Positions 41,776 through 49,623 of a stretch of DNA of 64,000 nt are shown piece after piece. The position numbers were made by a program, and so were the translations under genes. Location: the NCBI RefSeq assembly GCF_030269485.1, contig NZ_BSTL01000006.1, positions 248,001 through 312,000 of the forward strand, given 5' to 3'. A model generated the notes under the pieces. The model worked only from the letters and a program-made list of their open reading frames with translations, was not told the origin of the DNA and did no database searches. Origin of the DNA: Actinoplanes sp. NBRC 103695. GTDB lineage: Bacteria > Actinomycetota > Actinomycetes > Mycobacteriales > Micromonosporaceae. How positions within the stretch are numbered: the stretch's first letter is position 1; the number at the start of each line of letters is the position of its first letter.

Positions 41776-44190
41776 GTGTCCGAGCACGACGAGCTCATTC
41801 GGAAGCTGGATCTGCCGGCCAAGGTCGCCCTGCTCACCGGGGCCACCACGTTCACGCTCGCCCCGTCGCCCGAGATCGGCCTGCGCGAGCTGCGGCTCTC
41901 CGACGGGCCGACCGGCGTACGCGGGCTGCGGTTCCACGGCGGCACCACAGTCGCGCTGTTCCCCAACGCGACGCTGCTGTCCGGGGCCTGGAGCGACGCC
42001 ACCGCCTACGAGGTGGGCACGCTGCTCGCCGAGGAGGCGATGGCCCAGCGCATCCACGTGGTGCTCGGCCCGACCATCAACCTGCACCGCAGTCCCCTGG
42101 GCGGCCGCCTGTTCGAGGCGTACTCGGAGGATCCCCTGCTCACCGGGCGCACCGCCGCCGCGTACGTACGAGGGATGCAGGATCGCGGCGTAGCCGCCTG
42201 CCTCAAGCACCTGGTGGCCAACGAGTCGGAGACCGACCGCAACACGGTGGACAGCGTGGTCGACGAGGCCACCCTGCGCGAGCTGTACCTGCTGCCGTTC
42301 GAGATCGCGGTGGAGGACGGCGACGCCTGGTCGATCATGGCCGCCTACAACGACGTGAACGGGCAGGCCGCCACCGAGCAGGTGCACGTCAACACCGAGA
42401 TCGTGAAGGACGAGTGGGGCTGGTCCGGCCTGCTGATGTCGGACTGGTTCGCCACCAAGACCGCGGGCCCGGCCGCGAACGGCGGGCTCGACCTGGTCAT
42501 GCCCGGCCCGAACGGCCCGTGGGGCGAAGCCCTGGTCGCGGCGGTGCGCTCCGGCGAGGTGGACGAGGCGACCGTCGACGACCATCTGGACCGGCTGCTG
42601 CGGCTGGCGGCGCGCACCGGGGCGCTGGGCCCGGAGAAGGAGTACGGCACCTACCCCGCGCCGGACAGCGCCGAGCGCCGCGAGCAGCTCACCCGGCTGG
42701 CCGCGGCGGGGATGACCGTGCTCACCAACGAGGCGGGCGCGCTGCCGCTGGCCGAGGGGCAGACGGTCGCGCTGATCGGCCGGCACGCCGTGCAGACGGT
42801 GTGCATGGGCGGCGGCTCGGCCCAGGTGCACCCGCCGCACCAGGTGAGCATCGCCGAGGGCCTGACCGCGCGGCTGGGCGACCGGGTGACCGTGCTCGAC
42901 GGCGTGCCGATGCGTACCCGGCCGGTCCCCGCACGCGACGGCTTCCTGGTGAACCCGGACACCGGCGAGGCGGGCGTGGCCGTGACCGTGCTGGACGCGG
43001 ACGGCGAGACCCTGGACGTCCGGCACGAGGTCGACGCCACCAGCATGGTCGGCCTGGACGACCAGCTCCCCCGCCCGGCCGCGACCGTCCGCCTGCGCGG
43101 CCGGATCACCCGGGGCGGCCGGGTCCAGCTCGGCACGATCGGTGTCGGCGCATGGTCGGTCACCGTCGGGGACAAGGCTTTCGAGTACGAGCTGAGCGTC
43201 AGCGGCGCCAACATGGGCGAGGAGATCCTGAGCCCGCCCAACCGCACCGAGATCCTCGAGGTGGACGAGGGCGCCGTGCTCGAGGCGACCGCGACCCTGC
43301 GGACCGGCGTCGGCCCGGCCGGCCAGCTGTTCACCGGCGTCGGCCTGTTCGGGTTGATCGCCCAGGCCGCCGAGCGCGACGACCGGGAGGTCATCGACGA
43401 GGCGGTGCGCGCCGCGGCCGCCGCCGACGTGGCCGTGGTGGTGGTCGGGCTGACCGAGGAGCAGGAGACCGAGTCGGTCGACAAGAGCACCCTGCACCTG
43501 CCCGGCGCCCAGGACACGCTGGTCGAGGCGGTGGCCGGCGCGGCAAGAAAGACGATCGTGGTGGTCAACGCGGCCACCCCGGTGGTGATGCCGTGGCGGC
43601 TGCGGGTGGACGGCATCCTCTGGGCCGGCCTGCCCGGCCAGGAGGGCGGCCACGCCGTCGCGGCGGCCCTGCTCGGCGACATCGAACCGGCCGGCCGGCT
43701 GGTCACCACGTTCCCCGACGAGGACGGCAAGACGCCGGCCTGGAGCGTCACCCCGGCCGACGGCAAGCTGGAGTACACCGAGGGCACCCACCTCGGCTAC
43801 CGCGGCCACTTCGCCGGTCACGCCCCCGCGCCCGCCTTCTGGCTGGGCCACGGCCTGGGCTACTCGACCTGGGACTACTCCGACGCCCGGGTGGTGACCG
43901 GCGACTCCCCCGGGGTCACGGTCACGATCGCCAACACCGGCACCCGCGCGAGCCGCGAGGTCGTCCAGGTCTACTTCCGCCCGGCCGAGCGCGACCAGCC
44001 CATCCGCCTGGTCGGCTGGGAGGGCGCGACCGTGGCGGCCGGCGAGTCGGCCCGGCTGGTCGTCGGCACCGACCGGCGCCTCTGGCGGCGCTGGGACACG
44101 TCCGCCGGACAGTGGGACACCCTCGCACCCGGCGGCGAACTCCTGCTCGCCCGCGGCCTCGGCGACATCCGGGCCACGCTCCCGCTCTGA
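41776..44190 (+). CDS. Glycoside hydrolase family 3 beta-glucosidase
   Basis: This 804-residue enzyme starts at a GTG after a GGGGGG ribosome binding site and has no signal peptide, so it is cytoplasmic. The N-terminal GH3 barrel has GPTINLHRSPLGGR, CLKHLVANESETDR and the nucleophile Asp in GLLMSDWFA near residue 223. A PA14-like insert lies at about 385-475. The GH3 C-terminal domain (VVVVGLTEEQETESVDK) and a final fibronectin-III-like domain (about 715-800) follow. It probably cleaves imported aryl- or oligo-glucosides. It is controlled by the divergent LacI regulator. Confidence 0.92.
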   Translation: MSEHDELIRKLDLPAKVALLTGATTFTLAPSPEIGLRELRLSDGPTGVRGLRFHGGTTVALFPNATLLSGAWSDATAYEVGTLLAEEAMAQRIHVVLGPTINLHRSPLGGRLFEAYSEDPLLTGRTAAAYVRGMQDRGVAACLKHLVANESETDRNTVDSVVDEATLRELYLLPFEIAVEDGDAWSIMAAYNDVNGQAATEQVHVNTEIVKDEWGWSGLLMSDWFATKTAGPAANGGLDLVMPGPNGPWGEALVAAVRSGEVDEATVDDHLDRLLRLAARTGALGPEKEYGTYPAPDSAERREQLTRLAAAGMTVLTNEAGALPLAEGQTVALIGRHAVQTVCMGGGSAQVHPPHQVSIAEGLTARLGDRVTVLDGVPMRTRPVPARDGFLVNPDTGEAGVAVTVLDADGETLDVRHEVDATSMVGLDDQLPRPAATVRLRGRITRGGRVQLGTIGVGAWSVTVGDKAFEYELSVSGANMGEEILSPPNRTEILEVDEGAVLEATATLRTGVGPAGQLFTGVGLFGLIAQAAERDDREVIDEAVRAAAAADVAVVVVGLTEEQETESVDKSTLHLPGAQDTLVEAVAGAARKTIVVVNAATPVVMPWRLRVDGILWAGLPGQEGGHAVAAALLGDIEPAGRLVTTFPDEDGKTPAWSVTPADGKLEYTEGTHLGYRGHFAGHAPAPAFWLGHGLGYSTWDYSDARVVTGDSPGVTVTIANTGTRASREVVQVYFRPAERDQPIRLVGWEGATVAAGESARLVVGTDRRLWRRWDTSAGQWDTLAPGGELLLARGLGDIRATLPL

Positions 44191-44191
44191 C

Positions 44192-44358
44192 CTAGGTCGT
44201 GTTTCAAACCCGGGCAAGCGGGAGGCGAGGTCCAGAGTGTGGCTGACGTCGGCCGCGGAGCGCCCTCATACCGGTGTTGTATGTGGGTGTTTCGCGGACG
44301 CCGTCAGGCGCGCTCTGGGCCACGCCTCCCGCCTGGCCGGGTTTGAAACACGACCTAG
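44192..44358. mobile_element. MITE-like element with long terminal inverted repeats and CTAG target duplication
   Basis: The element core is 44196-44354 (159 bp). It begins GTCGTGTTTCAAACCCGG and ends with the reverse complement of a near-identical sequence. The inverted arms extend about 55 bp with few mismatches, and the centre also pairs partly. CTAG flanks both sides (44192-44195 and 44355-44358), as a target duplication would. There is no coding capacity. Short non-autonomous elements of this kind are moved by transposases of the IS5-like group; the link to that group is inferred from the CTAG duplication. It lies 1 bp after the GH3 stop and its right CTAG forms the next gene's stop codon. 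Confidence 0.75.
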
Positions 44359-44927
44359 CATTCGGCGTTCCACCGGTCGATCACCGGGTCGACGTCGTGC
44401 TCGAAGCCGAGCGTGGACACCGTCGCGGTGTCCAGCCGCAGCAGCTTGCCCGCGGCGGCCGGCAGCCCGACCCAGCGGGCGCCGACCGCCCGCAGGCAGT
44501 GCCCGTGCGCCACGAACGCCACGTCGCCCTGCTCCAGCAGCGTGCGCGTACGGGCCAGGACCCGGTCGATCCGCTCACCCACCTGCTCGGGCGACTCGCC
44601 GCCCGGGCAGCCGTCCGTCCACAGCGACCAGCCCGGCCGAGTCTCGTGGATCGTCCTGGTGGTCACACCCTCGTACTCGCCGTAGTTCCACTCGGCCAGG
44701 TCCTCGGTCACCTCGGTGACGTCCAGCCCGGCGAGGTCGGCCGTGCGCAGGGCGCGCTTGCGCGGGCTGGAGATCACGGCGGCGAACTTCCGCCCGGTCA
44801 GCTTCGCTCCCGCGGCCCGTGCCTGCCGTTCACCCTCGGCTGTGAGATCCAGATCCGTGTACGAGGTGTGCCTCCCGTTCGCGCTCCACTCCGTCTGCCC
44901 ATGCCGGACCAGCACGATCTCACCCAT
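44355..44927 (-). CDS. Histidine phosphatase (phosphoglycerate-mutase-like)
   Basis: The predicted protein has 190 residues with the RHG catalytic motif at the N-terminus (IVLVRHGQTEWSANGRH, His near residue 9), the acid residue in EWNYGEYEG and the second His in FVAHGHCLRAVG. The size and motifs fit small acid phosphatases of the CobC/PhoE type rather than true glycolytic mutase. Its TAG stop is made from the CTAG flanking the inverted-repeat element, so the last residue(s) may have been changed by that insertion. The protein is otherwise full length. Confidence 0.88.
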   Translation of the reverse strand: MGEIVLVRHGQTEWSANGRHTSYTDLDLTAEGERQARAAGAKLTGRKFAAVISSPRKRALRTADLAGLDVTEVTEDLAEWNYGEYEGVTTRTIHETRPGWSLWTDGCPGGESPEQVGERIDRVLARTRTLLEQGDVAFVAHGHCLRAVGARWVGLPAAAGKLLRLDTATVSTLGFEHDVDPVIDRWNAEC

Positions 44928-45017
44928 CCGTGACCCCTTTGCTCTGCTTACACATACGCATCACCCACGGTGGCGCGGGTCATGTCGCTGGAAGCATCTC
45001 ATCGATAGGCTGCGGCG

Positions 45018-45596
45018 ATGGACGTTGTGGAGACGCTCGGAATCGATACGGCGGACGAACTGCGGGAGTTGCTCGGCGTCCCGTCAGGGCCCGCCGCCAC
45101 CAAGGACCACGCCGCGCTGACCGATCAGGACCGGGCGTGGCTGGCCGCGTCGCCGTTCTGCGTGATCTCCACGGCGGCCGCCGACGGCACCTGCGACTCC
45201 TCGCCCAAGGGCGACCCGCCCGGCTTCACCCTGGTGCTGGACGACACCACGATCGCGATCCCCGAGCGCCCCGGCAACCGGCGCGGCGACGGCTACTACA
45301 ACGTCCTCAGCAACCCGCATGTCGGCCTGCTGCACCTGATCCCGGGCCGCAGCGAGACACTGCGCATCAACGGCCGGGCGCGGCTGGTCCGCGACGCGCC
45401 GTACTTCGACCGGATGGTGGTCAAGGGCCACCGCCCGATCCTGGCGCTCGAGGTGGCGATCGAGCAGATCTTCTTCCACTGCCCGAAGTCGCTCCTGCGC
45501 TCGGAGATGTGGAAGCCGGAAAGCTGGGAACCGACCACGCCCGAGGGGATCAAGGTCGTGGAGTACTACCGGGACAAGCTCTACCGGACGCCCTAG
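45018..45596 (+). CDS. FMN-dependent PPOX-class flavoprotein (MSMEG_1061 type)
   Basis: The gene encodes 192 residues of the pyridoxamine-5'-phosphate-oxidase-like split barrel. It shows SPFCVISTAAADGTCDSSPKGDPPG (recognised by the PKGDPPGF core), AIPERPGNRRGDGYYN and a C-terminal LRSEMWKPESW. These are typical of the family, which binds FMN or F420 and reduces small molecules. There is no operon partner. The function is general oxidoreductase, with substrate unknown. It is divergent from the phosphatase gene. Confidence 0.85.
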   Translation: MDVVETLGIDTADELRELLGVPSGPAATKDHAALTDQDRAWLAASPFCVISTAAADGTCDSSPKGDPPGFTLVLDDTTIAIPERPGNRRGDGYYNVLSNPHVGLLHLIPGRSETLRINGRARLVRDAPYFDRMVVKGHRPILALEVAIEQIFFHCPKSLLRSEMWKPESWEPTTPEGIKVVEYYRDKLYRTP

Positions 45597-45720
45597 AGAC
45601 TTTCGCGGTGGAGGTCTGGTGAGGCTCGCCTTGCCGGGTCCTTTCCGCCGCGTGCCCTTGCTGCTGGCGCTTCGCCGGGCGTGGGGCCGGGCCGGGTTGC
45701 CAGGCGGCCAGGGTGCCCAC

Positions 45721-45809
45721 TCACGGTGGTAGCCGCCGCTCACGGTGGTAGCCGCCGCTCACGGTGGTAGCCGGGCACGGCAGTGGTAGCCGGGCACGGC
45801 AGTGGTAGC
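45721..45809 (+). repeat. Tandem 19-bp repeat array
   Basis: Nearly five units with an exact 19-bp period occur. The first form is TCACGGTGGTAGCCGCCGC and the second GTGGTAGCCGGGCACGGCA. All keep the GTGGTAGCCG core. Two inverted units with the same spacing occur at 46027-46052. No protein or known repeat family is recognised. Confidence 0.75.
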
Positions 45810-45964
45810 GCAAGACGGCATCTGCGTCGTTGACAGCCGGCCCGACCCTTCGCGCCGCTTACGCCCCGGCCGATGCTTCCGCGCCGCCCACGCCGGCGGC
45901 CGGTGGTAGGACCGGGCGCTGTCCGGGCCCGGCTGACCGCTCTGGGCTACCACGCGCGCGGACC

Positions 45965-46014
45965 GTGGTGGCTCAGGGCGGTATTTCGCCCCGGATGCCG
46001 CCCTGACCCACCAC
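45965..46014. other. Long hairpin in the gene-free region
   Basis: Arms of 17 bp (45965-45981 and 45998-46014) pair with a single mismatch around a 16-nt loop. The left arm reads GTGGTGGCTCAGGGCGG. It could be a terminator, a structured RNA or the remains of an inverted-repeat element. Confidence 0.55.
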
Positions 46015-46261
46015 TGCCCGCCTGGTCTACCACTCCCGCCTGCTCCTACCACCGACCCGCACCCGGCCACGGCCGCGAGCGGCGGCAGCAACGGCGAGCA
46101 GGCACCCGAGCACCTGGCACACCCACATGGACCCGCCACCACGCGATAGTGGGCAGCGACCGTGACCAGGCACCCGGACCGCATGGCGATCCGGCCCGAC
46201 CCCATACCCAGCCGAGACGTCGGCAGCAACGCCAGACCAGACCTTCACCCCGGAAGGTGTC

Positions 46262-49200
46262 CTAGTCGGCGGGCCGGCGGTCCAGGGCCTCGTCGACGAG
46301 CAGGTCGAGCGGGGTGGTGCGCCCGGAGCGGCGGGCGGCCGGGTGCCCGCGCAACGCCTCCTCGACGGCCGTGTCGCGGCGCGGGGCGAGCCGGTCCCGG
46401 TCGCGCAGCTCGTCGGCCGCGCCGAGCAGCATGGCCGCGAACTCCGGCGCGTCGTCCGCACTCAACGCGGCGACCATGTCCAGCGACACCGGCAGGTCCT
46501 CCCGGTCGTTCAGCTCGTGCCGGCGGGCCAGCGCGTCGGTGCAGAGCCGCAGCGCCGCCACCCGGTCGCCGTCGGCCGACGCGCAGGCGCCGAGCTGGTG
46601 CAGCGCCATCGCCTCGCCGAAGCCGTCGCCCAGCTCCCGGCTCAGCCCGAGACTCTCGGTGAACGACGCCCTCGCCCCGGCGCTGTCGCCGACCGCCAGC
46701 TGCACCTGGCCCAGGCATTCCAGCGCCAGCCCGATGCCGAAGGTGTTCCCGGCGGCGCGTTCGAGGGTCAGACACCTGTCCGCGTACGCCCGGGCGGCCT
46801 CGATGTCGCCCAGCCTCAGCGACAGGTTGGCCAGGTTGCCCAGTGCCATCGGCAGCCGCGGGTCGTCGTCGGGGTCGCACAGGTCGAGCATCTGCCGGAA
46901 GTGGCGGGACGCCAGCGCGTAGTCGCCGGCGGCGCTGGCCGAGATGCCGAGCGCGTTGTGCGCCTGCGCCTCGGCCGCCGGATCACCCGCCGCGGCGGCC
47001 AGGCTCTCCGAGGCCAGCCGGTATCCGGTCGGATGGTCGCCCTGCTCCCCCGCGAGCACCGCCGCGGCGTAGAGCAGATCGGCGCGCCGGGTGGCCACGG
47101 ACAGCACCCGGTCGAGCCACACCCGGCCCTCGCCGATCATGTTGCCGTTGCGCCAGTACCGCCACAGCCCGAGGCAGATCCGGGCCGCCGAGGCGGGGTC
47201 GTCGTCGGTGAACGACCATTCGAAGGCGGCGCGCACGTTGGCGTACTCCCGCTCGGCCCGCCCGGACCAGTTGACCTGGTTGGGGCCGGTGAGCTCGGCG
47301 CCGAGGCGCTCGGCGAAGTCCACATAGTGCGCCGCGTGCGCCCGCCGCACGAGCCGCTCGTCGTCGTCGCCGTGCAGGCTCTCCACCGCGTACGCCCGGA
47401 CGGTCTCCAGCATCCGCCAGCGCAACCACCCCTGCGCGTCGGTGAAGCCGACCAGCAGGCTCTTGTCGGCCAGCCGGTGCAGCCGCTCGGTGACCTCCTT
47501 GCGGCGCAGCGCGTGATCGTCGTCCTGGCCGGGCGACGCCATCCGATCGAGCACGGCGAGCACTCCGCCGACCGTGCAGCCGTCCACGAAGACGCCGACC
47601 TCGACGAAGAGCCGCCGGTCGGCCGGGCTCAGCAGCCGGAAGCTCCACTCCACCGCGCCGCGCAGGGTCCGCTGCCGCTCGGGCAGGTCCCGCAGCGCCG
47701 GGCCGAGCCCGTCCAGGTGCCCGCCGAGCCGGTCCAGCAGCTCGCGGGGCGACCAGAGTTCCGACCATCCGGCGGCGAGCTCGATGGCGAGCGGCAGGCA
47801 GTCCAGCCGCGCGCACAGTTCCGCCACCACGGGCAGTTCGCCGGCGGACAGCTCGAACGCCGCGTTGACGGCCCGCGCCCGCTGGTCGAACAGGGCCAGC
47901 GCGGGCCACCGGGCGAGGTCCGCGGCCAGGTCCATGGTTCGCGCGGCGGCCGGTTCGGGCGCGGCCAGCGGCGGCACCGGGTAGACCTGCTCGCCGTACA
48001 GCCCGAGCCGCTCGCGGCTGGTGACCAGGACGCTCACGTCCGGCGCGCCGGCCAGGATGGTGCCGATCACCGGCGCCGCCTCCACCGCCTGCTCGAAGTT
48101 GTCCAGCACGAGCAGCGTCGACCGTTCGGCGAGCGCGTCGACCAGCTCGTCGACCAGCTCGTCGGGGCCGCCGGGGACGCGCAGCGCCTGCCCGAGCGCG
48201 GCGACCACGCCGCCGGTGTCGGTCGCCTCGGCGAGGGGCACGAACACGGCGCCGTCGTCGAAGTCGTCCTGGACGTCGGCCGCGGCGGCCAGCGCGAGCC
48301 GGGTCTTGCCGATGCCTCCGGGCCCGGCGAGCGTCACCAGCCGTCCCCCGGCGAGCAGCCGGGCCACCTGGCGGCGCTCGGCGGCCCGGCCGACCAGCCG
48401 GGTCATCGGGGTGGGCAGGGCGTTGCGGTGCCGGGCGCGGCCGAGCATGGCCGGCGCGACGGTCCAGCCGCCGCCCTCGACCGGGGTGAGGCCGCCACGG
48501 TCGCGCAGGTGGGTGAGCGCGCGGGCGGCCGGGCCGGGCAGGCCACCGCTGCTGCGGAACAGCCAGTTGACCAGGGCGCGGCTGGGTTCGCCGCGGAGCG
48601 CGTTGCGTAGCCAGATCTTGACGGCGGCCGGGGTCCACGGCGCGAGGTGGGCGGTGGCCAGGAGCTCCAGCGGCGGCTCGGCGGAGTCGGCGGGATCGGT
48701 CGACGCGTACGCGAGCCCGATCCTGCCGTGGACGGCCCGGATCGCCGCGCCGACGGCCTGCGGCCCGGCGTCCGTGTCGGCGGTCAGCAGGAGCCGGTCG
48801 CCTTCCGGGGGCGGCGCGGATCCCACGGGCATCACCTGCCACCCGCGCATCGCGGCGATCGTCGCCACCTCGTCCAGGAACCGGGTGTGCCCGGCGCCCG
48901 GCTCCCCGGCGATCCGCAGCGCGCCCCGCCCGGCCACCTCCAGCCGGGTGAGGAACTCGCTGATCGCGGCCAGCGCGGCGTCGCGTTCCCACAGGCGTGA
49001 CGAGCCGCCGTCGCCCGCGGTCACGTCCGCGTCGTCGGCGACCGCACACGCGCGGCCCCGCCTCTTGGCCAGGTAGTTGCGGCGGTCGGCGACGGCCAGC
49101 AGCGTCTCGGCGTCGGTGCCGTCACCCGGGTACGCGGCCACGCCCAGGCTGACCGACAGGGTGAGCGGCGGCGTCCCCGGGAACGGCGTGTCCCGGATCC

Positions 49201-49531
49201 CGTCGGCGATCTGCAGCGCCACCCGGATCGCCTCGTCCCGCTCGACCTCCGGCAGCAGCAGCACGAACTCGTCGCCGCCGTAGCGGAACAGCGAGTCGTA
49301 CGGGCGGACGATCCCGCTCACCCGGTCGGCCATCTGCCGCAGGACCAGGTCGCCGCGCTGGTGCCCGTACGCGTCGTTGACGGTCTTGAAGAAGTCGACG
49401 TCGAACAGGAACACCGCGAACGGCGTGCCGGCGCGGGCGGCCCGGGCCAGTTCCTCGTCCAGCCGGGGCGGCAGCAGCGCTCGCGGATAGGCGCCGGTGA
49501 CGGGGTCGGCGACCGGCGGCTTCTCGTTCAC
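46262..49531 (-). CDS. GGDEF / P-loop / NB-ARC / TPR fusion protein
   Basis: The predicted product has 1089 residues from a GTG at 49531. Residues 8-170 form a complete GGDEF domain with RYGGDEF (GGDEF at 85-89), the metal motif FDVDFFKTVND, and an inhibitory RPYD I-site at 76-79. A degenerate P-loop module follows near 206 (GEPGAGHTR). A second, intact NB-ARC domain has GPGGIGKTRLA near 400 and LLVLDNFE near 477. The C-terminal third is TPR repeats. No DNA-binding domain is seen. It is predicted to be a cytoplasmic c-di-GMP synthase coupled to a STAND-type switch. The start could be 49621, but that would translate the repeats in the divergent promoter. Confidence 0.85.
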   Translation of the reverse strand: MNEKPPVADPVTGAYPRALLPPRLDEELARAARAGTPFAVFLFDVDFFKTVNDAYGHQRGDLVLRQMADRVSGIVRPYDSLFRYGGDEFVLLLPEVERDEAIRVALQIADGIRDTPFPGTPPLTLSVSLGVAAYPGDGTDAETLLAVADRRNYLAKRRGRACAVADDADVTAGDGGSSRLWERDAALAAISEFLTRLEVAGRGALRIAGEPGAGHTRFLDEVATIAAMRGWQVMPVGSAPPPEGDRLLLTADTDAGPQAVGAAIRAVHGRIGLAYASTDPADSAEPPLELLATAHLAPWTPAAVKIWLRNALRGEPSRALVNWLFRSSGGLPGPAARALTHLRDRGGLTPVEGGGWTVAPAMLGRARHRNALPTPMTRLVGRAAERRQVARLLAGGRLVTLAGPGGIGKTRLALAAAADVQDDFDDGAVFVPLAEATDTGGVVAALGQALRVPGGPDELVDELVDALAERSTLLVLDNFEQAVEAAPVIGTILAGAPDVSVLVTSRERLGLYGEQVYPVPPLAAPEPAAARTMDLAADLARWPALALFDQRARAVNAAFELSAGELPVVAELCARLDCLPLAIELAAGWSELWSPRELLDRLGGHLDGLGPALRDLPERQRTLRGAVEWSFRLLSPADRRLFVEVGVFVDGCTVGGVLAVLDRMASPGQDDDHALRRKEVTERLHRLADKSLLVGFTDAQGWLRWRMLETVRAYAVESLHGDDDERLVRRAHAAHYVDFAERLGAELTGPNQVNWSGRAEREYANVRAAFEWSFTDDDPASAARICLGLWRYWRNGNMIGEGRVWLDRVLSVATRRADLLYAAAVLAGEQGDHPTGYRLASESLAAAAGDPAAEAQAHNALGISASAAGDYALASRHFRQMLDLCDPDDDPRLPMALGNLANLSLRLGDIEAARAYADRCLTLERAAGNTFGIGLALECLGQVQLAVGDSAGARASFTESLGLSRELGDGFGEAMALHQLGACASADGDRVAALRLCTDALARRHELNDREDLPVSLDMVAALSADDAPEFAAMLLGAADELRDRDRLAPRRDTAVEEALRGHPAARRSGRTTPLDLLVDEALDRRPAD

Positions 49532-49543
49532 CGCCCCGAGGAT

Positions 49544-49575
49544 CTCAGGTTGCGCCGCGGAAATCCTCAGGTTGC
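49544..49575. promoter_or_regulatory. Phased direct repeats in the divergent promoter region
   Basis: CTCAGGTTGC occurs at 49544-49553 and 49566-49575, 22 bp apart, so both copies face the same side of the helix. They lie between the GTG of the GGDEF fusion and the subtilase start. This suggests two copies of a transcription factor site controlling both genes. Confidence 0.45.
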
Positions 49576-49623
49576 CGATTCGGAGCCGATTGCCCAGCCA
49601 TCGGTCACCCGGAAGGAGCATCT

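Larger units (their letters stand above)
45597..46261. other. 665-bp gene-free region with repeats and hairpins
   Basis: No credible gene is seen between the PPOX gene and the GGDEF/ATPase gene. An open frame on the minus strand (45759-46229) exists only because of base composition and is full of the repeats. The region carries GTGGTAG motifs at 45726, 45745, 45764, 45783, 45802 and 45903, and its reverse complement at 45947, 46027 and 46046, plus a long hairpin at 45965-46014. Confidence 0.5.

Noticed and set aside
45759..46229. 156-codon minus-strand frame in the gene-free region
   Set aside because: Its sequence follows the repeats, lacks domains and has no supported start.
49532..49621. 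Upstream start (ATG 49621) for the GGDEF fusion
   Set aside because: It would add about 30 residues through the divergent promoter and the direct repeats; the GGDEF domain begins soon after the GTG at 49531.
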